Assembly: GCF_000718025.1 (NCBI RefSeq)
Contig: NZ_JODS01000026.1
Location: 35,828 to 99,827 of the forward strand
Direction: 5' to 3'
From: Kitasatospora purpeofusca
GTDB taxonomy: Bacteria > Actinomycetota > Actinomycetes > Streptomycetales > Streptomycetaceae
Length of the DNA: 64,000 nucleotides
This document shows, piece by piece, positions 34,605-42,293 of this stretch. Both the position numbers and the translations under genes were made by a program. The notes beneath the pieces were generated by a model. The model searched no databases. It saw nothing but the letters and a program-made list of their open reading frames with translations, and was not told where the DNA came from. Position 1 is the first letter of the stretch. Each line of letters starts with the position of its first letter.

Positions 34605-35403
34605 ACCGCCGGGCTCCGAGGACGGCACGCGGTCCGGCCGGGGGGACCGGCGCGGCGGCGACGGTCGGTTCCGTCGGACGGTCGAGCGGGAGCAGTCGGG
34701 CCCGACCGCTCCCGAACAGGGCCGGCGGGTCGAGGTAGCGCTTCCCGCGCAGCAGGCCCCAGTGCAGGCAGGGACCGTCGGCGCAGTGGCCGCCGCCGGG
34801 GGCGAGCCGTCCGATCACCTGTCCGGCCGCCACGGCGGTCCCCACCGGGAGGGTGCCGTCCACCGGTAGATAGGTGGTCCGCAGCGGGGGAGCCGGCGGA
34901 GCCGCGGACGCCGAGGATCCCGTCGGCGCATGGGTGACCGTGACGACCGGCCGTCCGGCCACCGGCCCGGCGAACGTCACCACCCCCGGCGCGGCGGCGC
35001 GGACCTCCGCGCCGGCGGTTGCGGCCAGGTCGACGCCCCGGTGGCCCGCGCCCCACGGTCGCGCGGGCGGCTCGAAGCGGCCGACCACGGCGCCCGGCCT
35101 CCCGTCCGACCCGTCCACCGGCCACCACCGCCCGCCCTCACTCATCCCGGGAGCCCCGGTCTCTCCCGCGCCACCGGTCGTCGCCCCGGCCGCCCTGCCT
35201 GCGGCATGCCCGAGCGCCCCGGGCGCCCCGGGCGGGCCACCGGTCAGCAGGGCGACCGCCACCACCGTCACGACCAACACCACCCGCCGCCTCGCCCCCG
35301 TCCCGCCGCCCCTCCCGTCCGGAGCGGCACCAACGCCCACACTTGCGTCCACACCCACACCCACACCCACATCCACACCCACCACCCCCACGCCGACAGT
35401 CAT
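34090..35403 (-). CDS. M23-like peptidase domain protein, catalytic His replaced
   Basis: 437 residues if the frame from ATG 35403 to the stop at 34090 is used whole. A hydrophobic segment (RRRVVLVVTVVAVALLTGG, near 38-56) looks like a signal sequence, so the protein should act outside the membrane. The M23/LytM domain follows: HRGVDLAA supplies the zinc ligands His121 and Asp125 and CLHWGLL supplies His214. Active M23 enzymes have His-x-His here; this protein has Cys212-Leu-His214, and the usual second catalytic His of the YxH motif is absent. It is therefore probably a non-catalytic peptidoglycan-binding protein. Beyond residue ~235 the frame has no stop until inside tetR, giving ~200 Arg/Pro-rich residues of doubtful reality. 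Confidence 0.72.
   Translation of the reverse strand: MTVGVGVVGVDVGVGVGVDASVGVGAAPDGRGGGTGARRRVVLVVTVVAVALLTGGPPGAPGALGHAAGRAAGATTGGAGETGAPGMSEGGRWWPVDGSDGRPGAVVGRFEPPARPWGAGHRGVDLAATAGAEVRAAAPGVVTFAGPVAGRPVVTVTHAPTGSSASAAPPAPPLRTTYLPVDGTLPVGTAVAAGQVIGRLAPGGGHCADGPCLHWGLLRGKRYLDPPALFGSGRARLLPLDRPTEPTVAAAPVPPAGPRAVLGARRFSSGRGRTARGRRRHPRSPRDSRPGRPRPGAPPAAPPLRRCPGAARRPAGAARGRGPRAPGPPARPASRARPGYAPGPRRPAPARRSPQPRGGADRRPARAGSGHTSRSARRRCPGSPSRLRSRRPTAGSPPRRALPPPPRGSGSTRTPRNARARCAWRARERSGLPCLPR
35349..35384. repeat. CCACAC hexanucleotide microsatellite
   Basis: About five to six imperfect copies of CCACAC. On the minus strand it encodes alternating Val/Gly with several in-frame GTG codons at the N-terminus of the M23-like gene. 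Confidence 0.8.
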
Positions 35404-35920
35404 GCCGCCGAGGCTCCCCGGGGCGGCCCGGCCCTGCCACCGGGGGCCCGTTTCCTGTGGACAACCGGCCCCTGGGGACAATGGCCATCCCTCCAACGGG
35501 TGGACCCCGGCAGGTTCACGGGAGCCCAACACCGCCGCCCGGGTGCCCCGGACCTGGCCGGTCCCCGCCCGCCCGCCTTCCGCGGAGTCGCTCGGCGCTC
35601 GGCGCTTCCCGTACACTTCACACGCGACCCGGTCCGCCGGGTCGACTTCGCACGCCCCGCCACCGGCGGTCGGACAGCGGCTCAGCCGCCGCCCCCGCCA
35701 GGTGCGAGTGCCGCTCGGTCCGCCGAGCCCGACCGGTCCCAGGACCGCCGGGGGAAGCGGCTCGGCACGTTCGGGGCGTCAGGCGTGGCTGTCACCTGGC
35801 CGCCACGGACAAAACCGAGCCTGACCCGGCCGTTCGCAACAGCCGAACGGGAAGCGCCATCGCGCGCCTCCCGTGACGCCGCTGCGTGGGAGCCGGGCGT
35901 AACACCTGAGGAGCACGGCT
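35404..35920. other. Divergent region upstream of rpsB
   Basis: 517 bp without a gene. Contains two DnaA-box-like sequences (35456-35481), a -10-like TACACT (35612-35617) for rpsB, and a 7-bp stem (CCGTTCG at 35830-35836, CGAACGG at 35844-35850) in the probable rpsB leader. Confidence 0.55.
35456..35481 (-). promoter_or_regulatory. Pair of DnaA-box-like sequences
   Basis: TGTGGACAA (35456-35464) is the exact complement of the Streptomyces consensus TTGTCCACA; TGGGGACAA (35473-35481) differs by one base. Starts are 17 bp apart, the same spacing as at 28687. Confidence 0.5.
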
Positions 35921-36838
35921 ATGGCCGTCGTCACGATGCGGGAGCTGCTTGAGAGCGGCGTCCACTTCGGTCACCAGACCCGCCGCTGGAACCCGAAGAT
36001 GAAGCGCTTCATCATCACCGAGCGCAACGGCATCTACATCATCGACCTCCTGCAGTCGCTGAACTACATCGACCGCGCCTTCGAGTTCATCAAGGAGACC
36101 GTTGCCCACGGCGGCAGCGTCCTCTTCGTCGGCACGAAGAAGCAGGCCCAGGAGGCCATCGCCGAGCAGGCCACCCGCGTGGGCATGCCCTACGTGAACC
36201 AGCGCTGGCTCGGCGGCATGCTGACCAACTTCTCGACCGTCTACAAGCGCCTGCAGCGCCTCAAGGAGCTCGGCGAGCTGGACTTCTCGGACGTGGCCGG
36301 TTCCGGCCTCACCAAGAAGGAGCTCCTGGTCCTCCAGCGCGAGCACGACAAGCTGGAGAAGACCCTCGGCGGTATCCGTGACATGCAGCGCGTTCCCAGC
36401 GCTGTCTGGATCGTGGACACCAAGAAGGAGCACATCGCGGTCGGCGAGGCCCGGAAGCTCAACATCCCGGTCGTCGCCATCCTCGACACCAACTGTGACC
36501 CCGACGAGGTCGACTACAAGATCCCGGGCAACGACGACGCGATCCGCTCCGTCACCCTGCTGACCCGCGTGATCGCCGACGCCGTCGCCGAGGGCCTCAA
36601 GTCCCGCGCGGGTGTCGCCAAGGGCGACGTCAAGGCCGAGCCGGGTGCCGACCAGCCGCTCGCCGACTGGGAGAAGGACATCCTGGAGGGCGAGAAGAAG
36701 GCTGAGGAGGCCCCCGCCGCCGACGCCGAGGCTGCCCCGGCCGCCGAGGCCGCCGCCGTCGAGGCCCCCGCCGCTGAGGCCGAGGCTGCCCCGGTCGCCG
36801 AGGCCCCCGCCGCCGAGGCTCCGGCCGAGCAGGCCTGA
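35921..36838 (+). CDS. rpsB: 30S ribosomal protein uS2
   Basis: 305 residues, ATG with GAGGA 8-12 bases upstream. Core motifs MRELLESGVHFGHQTRRWNP, GTKKQAQEAIAEQA, VNQRWLGGMLTNFSTV and NIPVVAILDTNCDPDEVDY identify uS2. After residue ~245 comes an Ala/Glu/Pro low-complexity tail, common in actinobacteria. A hairpin separates it from tsf. Confidence 0.98.
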   Translation: MAVVTMRELLESGVHFGHQTRRWNPKMKRFIITERNGIYIIDLLQSLNYIDRAFEFIKETVAHGGSVLFVGTKKQAQEAIAEQATRVGMPYVNQRWLGGMLTNFSTVYKRLQRLKELGELDFSDVAGSGLTKKELLVLQREHDKLEKTLGGIRDMQRVPSAVWIVDTKKEHIAVGEARKLNIPVVAILDTNCDPDEVDYKIPGNDDAIRSVTLLTRVIADAVAEGLKSRAGVAKGDVKAEPGADQPLADWEKDILEGEKKAEEAPAADAEAAPAAEAAAVEAPAAEAEAAPVAEAPAAEAPAEQA

Positions 36839-36850
36839 CGTACCAAGGGT

Positions 36851-36889
36851 GAGGGGCACCCGCCGGTACGACACCGGTCGGTGCCCCTC
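36851..36889 (+). terminator. Hairpin between rpsB and tsf
   Basis: Perfect 10-bp stem: arms 36851-36860 and 36880-36889, loop 19 nt. Probably partial termination adjusting the S2 to EF-Ts ratio. Confidence 0.7.
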
Positions 36890-36967
36890 TCTCCCGCGCC
36901 GGGGCCGAACCATCGGTCCCGGCGCTACTCCACGCAGACACGCGAGACGCGAGAAGAGATTCACACC

Positions 36968-37807
36968 ATGGCGAACTTCACCGCCGCGGACGTCAAGAAG
37001 CTCCGTGAGCTCACCGGCGCCGGCATGATGGACTGCAAGAAGGCCCTGGACGAGGCCGAGGGCAACGTCGAGAAGGCCGTCGAGCTTCTGCGCATCAAGG
37101 GCCAGAAGGGCGTTGCCAAGCGTGAGGGCCGCGACGCCTCCAACGGTGCCGTCGCCGCGCTGATCGCCGAGGACAAGAAGTCCGGCGTCCTGGTCGAGCT
37201 GAACTGCGAGACCGACTTCGTCGCCAAGGGTGACAACTTCGTCCAGGTCGCCGACGCGATCGCCGCCCACGTCGCGAAGAGCGCCCCGGCCGACCTGGAC
37301 GCCGCCCTGGCTTCCGAGATCGAGGCCGGCAAGACCGTCCAGCAGTTCGTGGACGAGGCCAACGCGACCCTGGGCGAGAAGATCGTCTTCCGCCGCTTCG
37401 CGCAGTTCGGTGGCGACGGCTTCGTCGCCGTCTACCTGCACAAGACCAGCCCCGACCTGCCGCCGGCCGTCGGCGTCCTCGTCGAGCTGGACAAGGAGAA
37501 CGCCGAGGTCGCCAAGGACGTCGCGCAGCACATCGCCGCCTTCGCGCCGAAGTACCTGTCCCGCGAGGACATCCCGGCCGAGGACATCGAGAACGAGCGC
37601 CGCGTCGCCGAGGCCACCGCTCGCGAGGAGGGCAAGCCGGAGGCCGCCCTGCCGAAGATCGTCGAGGGTCGCGTCACCGGCTTCGTGAAGGAGAACTCCG
37701 TCCTGGAGCAGGCCTTCGCGAAGGACAACAAGAAGACCGTCGCCAAGGTCCTCGAGGAGAACGGCGTCGCCCTCAAGCGCTTCGCCCGCTTCCGCGTCGG
37801 CGCCTGA
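36968..37807 (+). CDS. tsf: Elongation factor Ts
   Basis: 279 residues; nucleotide exchange factor for EF-Tu. N-terminal UBA-like domain VKKLRELTGAGMMDCKKAL, then VELNCETDFVAKGDNF and later VAKDVAQHIAAFAPKYLS, all characteristic. The start MANFTAADVKK at 36968 is standard. A large hairpin in the 262-bp gap to pyrH follows. Confidence 0.98.
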   Translation: MANFTAADVKKLRELTGAGMMDCKKALDEAEGNVEKAVELLRIKGQKGVAKREGRDASNGAVAALIAEDKKSGVLVELNCETDFVAKGDNFVQVADAIAAHVAKSAPADLDAALASEIEAGKTVQQFVDEANATLGEKIVFRRFAQFGGDGFVAVYLHKTSPDLPPAVGVLVELDKENAEVAKDVAQHIAAFAPKYLSREDIPAEDIENERRVAEATAREEGKPEAALPKIVEGRVTGFVKENSVLEQAFAKDNKKTVAKVLEENGVALKRFARFRVGA

Positions 37808-37943
37808 GCCACGTTCCACCGGTCCCCCCGGCCGTAGGCTGGGAACCGCCCCCCGCCCGCTGACCAGGGCCACGGGGAACGCGCCGTACGGGCTCACCCA
37901 GCGCCATCCGTTCACGGGCGAGCCGCGTCGGCGACATGAACGA

Positions 37944-38001
37944 CGAGGAGGCCATTGCCGTGCAGGACACCGAACCGGTTCCCGCGGCAGTGGCCTCCTC
38001 G
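37944..38001 (+). terminator. 16-bp hairpin between tsf and pyrH
   Basis: Arms 37944-37959 and 37986-38001, one G-T pair, loop 26 nt. Terminator of rpsB-tsf or attenuator for pyrH; 68 bp before the pyrH start. Confidence 0.7.
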
Positions 38002-38069
38002 CGTGTACGCGCAGGCCGGGCACCCGCACACCCGCGCCTGTGAACCAGTAGGTGCAGAAGGAGAAGTCC

Positions 38070-38834
38070 ATGCAGGAGACGCAGGAGACCGCGCGGGAGA
38101 TCCAGGACGGCACGCGCCGCCGGGTAATGCTGAAGCTGTCCGGTGAGGCCTTCGCCGGCGGCGGCGGGCTCGGCGTCGATCCGGACGTCGTGCACGCGAT
38201 CGCCCGTGAGATCGCCACGGTCGTCCGCGCGGGCACCGAGGTCGCCGTGGTGATCGGCGGCGGCAACTTCTTCCGCGGCGCCGAGCTCCAGGTCCGTGGT
38301 ATGGACCGGGCCCGCTCGGACTACATGGGCATGCTCGGCACGGTCATGAACTGCCTGGCGCTCCAGGACTTCCTGGTCAAGGAGGGCATCGAGACGCGGG
38401 TCCAGACCGCCATCACGATGGGCCAGGTCGCCGAGCCGTACCTGCCGCTGCGCGCCGTCCGGCACCTGGAGAAGGGCCGCGTGGTGATCTTCGGCGCCGG
38501 TATGGGCATGCCCTACTTCTCCACCGACACCACGGCCGTCCAGCGGGCGCTGGAGATCCACGCCGATGTGCTGCTGATGGGCAAGAACGGCGTGGACGGC
38601 GTCTACGACTCCGACCCCCGCACCAACCCGGACGCGGTCAAGTTCGACGCGCTGGAGTACTCCGAGGTCATCGCGCGCGACCTCAAGGTGGCCGACCTCA
38701 CCGCGATCACGCTGTGCAAGGACAACAACCTGCCGATGCTGGTCTTCGAGCTGCTTGCGGAGGGCAATATCGCGCGCGCGGTGAAGAGTGAGAAGATCGG
38801 CACACTCATCAGCCAGGATTCTGTCCGGGCCTGA
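38070..38834 (+). CDS. pyrH: UMP kinase
   Basis: 254 residues; phosphorylates UMP to UDP, hexameric, usually allosterically controlled by GTP and UTP. ATG 38070 has AAGGAGAAG upstream and is preferred to an ATG at 38052. Motifs: RRVMLKLSGEAFAG, AVVIGGGNFFRGAEL, MGMLGTVMNCLALQDFL, GAGMGMPYFSTDTTAVQRA, KNGVDGVYDSDP. It precedes frr by 94 bp, the conserved pyrH-frr pair. Confidence 0.97.
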   Translation: MQETQETAREIQDGTRRRVMLKLSGEAFAGGGGLGVDPDVVHAIAREIATVVRAGTEVAVVIGGGNFFRGAELQVRGMDRARSDYMGMLGTVMNCLALQDFLVKEGIETRVQTAITMGQVAEPYLPLRAVRHLEKGRVVIFGAGMGMPYFSTDTTAVQRALEIHADVLLMGKNGVDGVYDSDPRTNPDAVKFDALEYSEVIARDLKVADLTAITLCKDNNLPMLVFELLAEGNIARAVKSEKIGTLISQDSVRA

Positions 38835-38928
38835 GCAGTAACCAGCCGTACCGGACGGCGCCGCCGCGAGGCTCCGGCGCCCGACCCCGGTCGGGACACC
38901 AGCAGATGAACCGGACAGGGAGATCACA

Positions 38929-39486
38929 GTGATCGAAGAGACCCTCCTCGACGCCGAGGAGAAGATGGAGAAGGCCGTCGCCCACGCCAAGGACGACTTC
39001 GCCGCCATCCGCACCGGCCGCGCGCACCCGGCGATGTTCGCCAAGATCGTCGCGGAGTACTACGGCGCCGTGACGCCGATCAACCAGCTGGCCTCCTTCT
39101 CCGTTCCGGAGCCCCGGATGGCGGTCGTCTCGCCGTTCGACAAGACCGCGCTGAAGGCGATCGAGCAGGCGATCCGCGACTCCGACCTCGGCGTCAACCC
39201 GTCGAACGACGGCTCCATCATCCGGGTCGTGCTCCCCGAGCTGACCGAGGAGCGCCGCCGGGAGTTCATCAAGGTCGCCCGCGGCAAGGGCGAGGACGCC
39301 AAGGTCTCGATCCGCGCCGTCCGCCGCAAGGCCAAGGACGCGATCGACAAGCTGGTCAAGGACGGCGAGATCGGCGAGGACGACGGCCGTCGCGCCGAGA
39401 AGGAGCTCGACGACACCACGGCCAAGTACGTGGCCACCGTCGACGAGCTGCTGAAGCACAAGGAAGCCGAGCTGCTCGAGGTCTGA
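38929..39486 (+). CDS. frr: Ribosome recycling factor
   Basis: 185 residues, GTG with GGGAGA nine to fourteen bases upstream. Dissociates post-termination ribosomes with EF-G. Sequence features AAIRTGRAHPAMFAKI, ASFSVPEPRMAVVSPFDK and GVNPSNDGSIIRVVLPELTE are standard. The stop shares one base with the cdsA start, so the two are coupled. Confidence 0.97.
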   Translation: MIEETLLDAEEKMEKAVAHAKDDFAAIRTGRAHPAMFAKIVAEYYGAVTPINQLASFSVPEPRMAVVSPFDKTALKAIEQAIRDSDLGVNPSNDGSIIRVVLPELTEERRREFIKVARGKGEDAKVSIRAVRRKAKDAIDKLVKDGEIGEDDGRRAEKELDDTTAKYVATVDELLKHKEAELLEV

Positions 39487-41024
39487 TGAACGACGCCCCT
39501 GACGCCCCTGGCTATTGGGGCACGTCCGACCAGCAGTACCAGCCGTACCGTCCGCACGAGCCTGCGCAGGCCCCCGGCACGCCTGCGCAGGCCGCCGGTG
39601 AACCCGGCGCACCCGGCGCGTCCGGTCCGTCCGGCGCGCCCGCCGCCGGCGGGTACCCGGCGCAGCCGCCGCACGGGCAGTACGACCGGCCGGGGCAGTA
39701 CGACCGACCCGGCCAGTACGACCGGCCCGGGCAGTACGGCTCGGGTGACCCCGGCCACCGAACGGGTCACTCCCAGCAGCCTCCGGTGTACTGGGACCCC
39801 GACGCGGAGGAGACTCAGGTCATGCCTCCCGTTCCGGCCGACCCGGGCCCGCAGCCGGCAGCCCCGTCCGGGCCCGACCCCGCCGAGGGGTCGTCCCGCG
39901 AGACGGGCCGGCTGAGCGGACCGCTGTTCCGCGACGAGCAGCCCGGGGCGGTGGAGCCGGGCGCGTCGGAGACGGTCGTGCTGCGCGCGATCACCGACGA
40001 CGCCAGGTCCGCCCCGGTCGGCGGACCGTACCCGGGCGCCGCGGCGTACCCGGGGCCGTCGGCGCCGCAGGCGCCGCCGGTCGCGGCGGGTCACCCCGGT
40101 GTGCCGGGCGGACCGGCGGCGGGGCAGCCGTTCCTCGTGCCGTCGTCCCACCCAGGGCAGGAGACACCAGTGGCCCAGCCCGATCCGCAGCCTCAGCCGG
40201 CGCAGCGCAAGCAGCGCGGTGGCCGCAACCTCCAGGCCGCGATAGGCGTGGGAGTCGGCCTCGGCGCGGTCATCGTCGCCTCGCTCTTCTTCGTCAAGGC
40301 CCTGTTCCTGGCCGTGGTGATCGCGGCGGTGTCGGTCGGCGTCTGGGAGCTGACCAGCAGGCTCGCCGAGCGCAAGGAGATCAAGGCGCCGCTGGTCCCG
40401 CTGGTCGTGGGCGGCATCGCGATGGTCGCCACCGGCTACTGGTCGGGGATCCAGTGGGCGGCGGCCTCGCTCGCGCTCACCGGCCTCGCGGTGATGGTCT
40501 GGCGGATGGCCGAGCCGCCGGAGAACTATCTGCGGGACATAACGGCGGGCATCTTCACCGCCTTCTACGTCCCCTTCCTCGCCACCTTCGTGGCGATGAT
40601 GCTGGCGGCCGACGACGGTCCGCAGCGGATCGTGCTGTTCCTGATCGTCACGGTGTGCAGTGACACCGGCGCCTACGCGGTGGGCTACAAGTTCGGCCGG
40701 ACCAAGCTGGCGCCGACGATCAGCCCGGGCAAGACCCGCGAGGGCCTGGCCGGCGGCATCGGCCTGTCGATGCTGGCGGGCGCGCTGCTGATGGAGCTGA
40801 TCATCGACGGCGGCAGCTGGTGGCAGGGCCTGATCCTGGGCGGCTGCGCGGCGGTCACCGCGACCCTGGGCGACCTGGGCGAGTCGATGATCAAGCGCGA
40901 CCTCGGCATCAAGGACATGGGCACCCTGCTGCCCGGTCACGGCGGCATCATGGACCGGCTGGACTCGCTGCTGCCGACCGCCCCGGTGGTCTGGCTGCTG
41001 CTGGCGGCCTTCGTGGGCAGCTGA
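39486..41024 (+). CDS. cdsA: Phosphatidate cytidylyltransferase with disordered N-terminus
   Basis: 512 residues. Makes CDP-diacylglycerol, the precursor of phosphatidylglycerol, cardiolipin and phosphatidylinositol. The first ~235 residues are Pro/Gln/Gly-rich with three 18-base repeats (39678-39731) encoding Gln-Tyr-Asp-Arg-Pro-Gly. The enzyme domain has about eight membrane segments starting near AAIGVGVGLGAVIVASLFFV and the CDS signature KRDLGIKDMGTLLPGHGG with MDRLDS. Catalytic residues are intact. The family is ~270-300 residues in most bacteria; long disordered N-termini occur in actinobacteria. Confidence 0.95.
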   Translation: MNDAPDAPGYWGTSDQQYQPYRPHEPAQAPGTPAQAAGEPGAPGASGPSGAPAAGGYPAQPPHGQYDRPGQYDRPGQYDRPGQYGSGDPGHRTGHSQQPPVYWDPDAEETQVMPPVPADPGPQPAAPSGPDPAEGSSRETGRLSGPLFRDEQPGAVEPGASETVVLRAITDDARSAPVGGPYPGAAAYPGPSAPQAPPVAAGHPGVPGGPAAGQPFLVPSSHPGQETPVAQPDPQPQPAQRKQRGGRNLQAAIGVGVGLGAVIVASLFFVKALFLAVVIAAVSVGVWELTSRLAERKEIKAPLVPLVVGGIAMVATGYWSGIQWAAASLALTGLAVMVWRMAEPPENYLRDITAGIFTAFYVPFLATFVAMMLAADDGPQRIVLFLIVTVCSDTGAYAVGYKFGRTKLAPTISPGKTREGLAGGIGLSMLAGALLMELIIDGGSWWQGLILGGCAAVTATLGDLGESMIKRDLGIKDMGTLLPGHGGIMDRLDSLLPTAPVVWLLLAAFVGS

Positions 41025-41099
41025 GGCCACCCGCCCCGGCCCGGGGCCCCGGACGCACGGCGTCCGGGGCCCTCGCGCGTCTGCGACACTGGATGAACC

Positions 41100-42200
41100 A
41101 TGCCTAAGCCCGGAGAACTCACCTTTGTCGCGCCGCGCGGCGCCAAGCCCCCGCGACACCTCGCCGACCTGAGCCCCGCCGAGCGCAAGGAGGCCGTCGC
41201 CGAGCTGGGCGAGCAGCCGTTCCGCGCGAAGCAGCTCTCCAACCACTACTTCGGCCGGATGTCGAACGACCCGGCGAGCTGGACGGACATCCCCGCCGCA
41301 AGCCGGGAGAAGCTCATCGAGGGGCTGCTGCCCGAGCTGATGTCGGTGCTGCGGCACGTGTCCTGCGACGACGACACCACCCGCAAGACGCTGTGGAAGC
41401 TGTTCGACGGCACGCTCGTCGAGTCGGTGCTGATGCGCTACCCGGACCGGGTCACCATGTGCATCAGCTCCCAGGCGGGCTGCGGCATGAACTGCCCGTT
41501 CTGCGCCACCGGCCAGGCCGGGCTGACCCGCAACCTGTCGACGGCCGAGATCGTCGAGCAGATCGCCGCCGGGATGCGCTCGCTCCGCAGCGGGGAGATC
41601 CCCGGTGGCGAGGCCCGGCTGTCCAACGTGGTGTTCATGGGCATGGGCGAGCCGCTGGCCAACTACAAGCGGGTGCTGGCCTCGATCCGCAGGCTGACCG
41701 ACCCGGCGCCGGACGGCTTCGGCCTGTCCCAGCGCGGCATCACGGTCTCGACCGTCGGCCTGGTCCCGGCGATGTACCGGTTCGCCGACGAGGGGCTCAG
41801 CTGCCGTCTGGCGCTGTCGCTGCACGCTCCGGACGACGAGCTCCGCGACGAGCTGGTGCCGGTCAACACCCGTTGGAAGGTCGCCGAGGTGCTGGACGCG
41901 GCGTGGAACTACGCCGAGAAGTCCGGTCGCCGGATCTCCATCGAGTACGCGCTGATCAAGGACATCAACGACCAGGCGTGGCGGGCGGACCTGCTCGGCC
42001 GGCTGATCAAGAACCACCGGGTGCACGTCAACCTGATCCCGCTGAACCCCACCCCGGGCTCCAAGTGGACGGCCTCGCGCCCCGAGGACGAGCGGGAGTT
42101 CGTCCGGCGGCTCCAGTCGCACGGCGTGCCGACGACCGTCCGCGACACCCGCGGCCAGGAGATCGACGGCGCCTGCGGCCAGCTCGCGGCGGCGGGCTGA
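41100..42200 (+). CDS. rlmN: 23S rRNA/tRNA adenine-C2 methyltransferase RlmN
   Basis: 366 residues. Radical-SAM enzyme that methylates A2503 of 23S rRNA and A37 of some tRNAs. The iron-sulfur motif CGMNCPFC places Cys128, Cys132 and Cys135; the methyl-carrying Cys359 is in IDGACGQLA near the C-terminus, with Cys121 in VTMCISSQ. VVFMGMGEPLANY and SLHAPDDELRDELVPVN are typical. It ends before a strong bidirectional terminator. Confidence 0.97.
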   Translation: MPKPGELTFVAPRGAKPPRHLADLSPAERKEAVAELGEQPFRAKQLSNHYFGRMSNDPASWTDIPAASREKLIEGLLPELMSVLRHVSCDDDTTRKTLWKLFDGTLVESVLMRYPDRVTMCISSQAGCGMNCPFCATGQAGLTRNLSTAEIVEQIAAGMRSLRSGEIPGGEARLSNVVFMGMGEPLANYKRVLASIRRLTDPAPDGFGLSQRGITVSTVGLVPAMYRFADEGLSCRLALSLHAPDDELRDELVPVNTRWKVAEVLDAAWNYAEKSGRRISIEYALIKDINDQAWRADLLGRLIKNHRVHVNLIPLNPTPGSKWTASRPEDEREFVRRLQSHGVPTTVRDTRGQEIDGACGQLAAAG

Positions 42201-42231
42201 TCGAACGACGAGCCGGACCACCGGCCGAATC

Positions 42232-42270
42232 ACGCGGAAGGGCCCGGCCATCGGCCGGGCCCTTCCGCGT
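42232..42270. terminator. Bidirectional terminator between rlmN and the ABC permease
   Basis: Perfect 18-bp stem with loop ATC: arms 42232-42249 and 42253-42270. Serves two convergent genes. Confidence 0.9.
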
Positions 42271-42293
42271 CGTCCGTGGACCGCCCCGGCGGC

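Noticed and set aside
39060..42251. 1063-codon minus-strand frame
   Set aside because: Antisense to frr, cdsA and rlmN, all with strong motifs.
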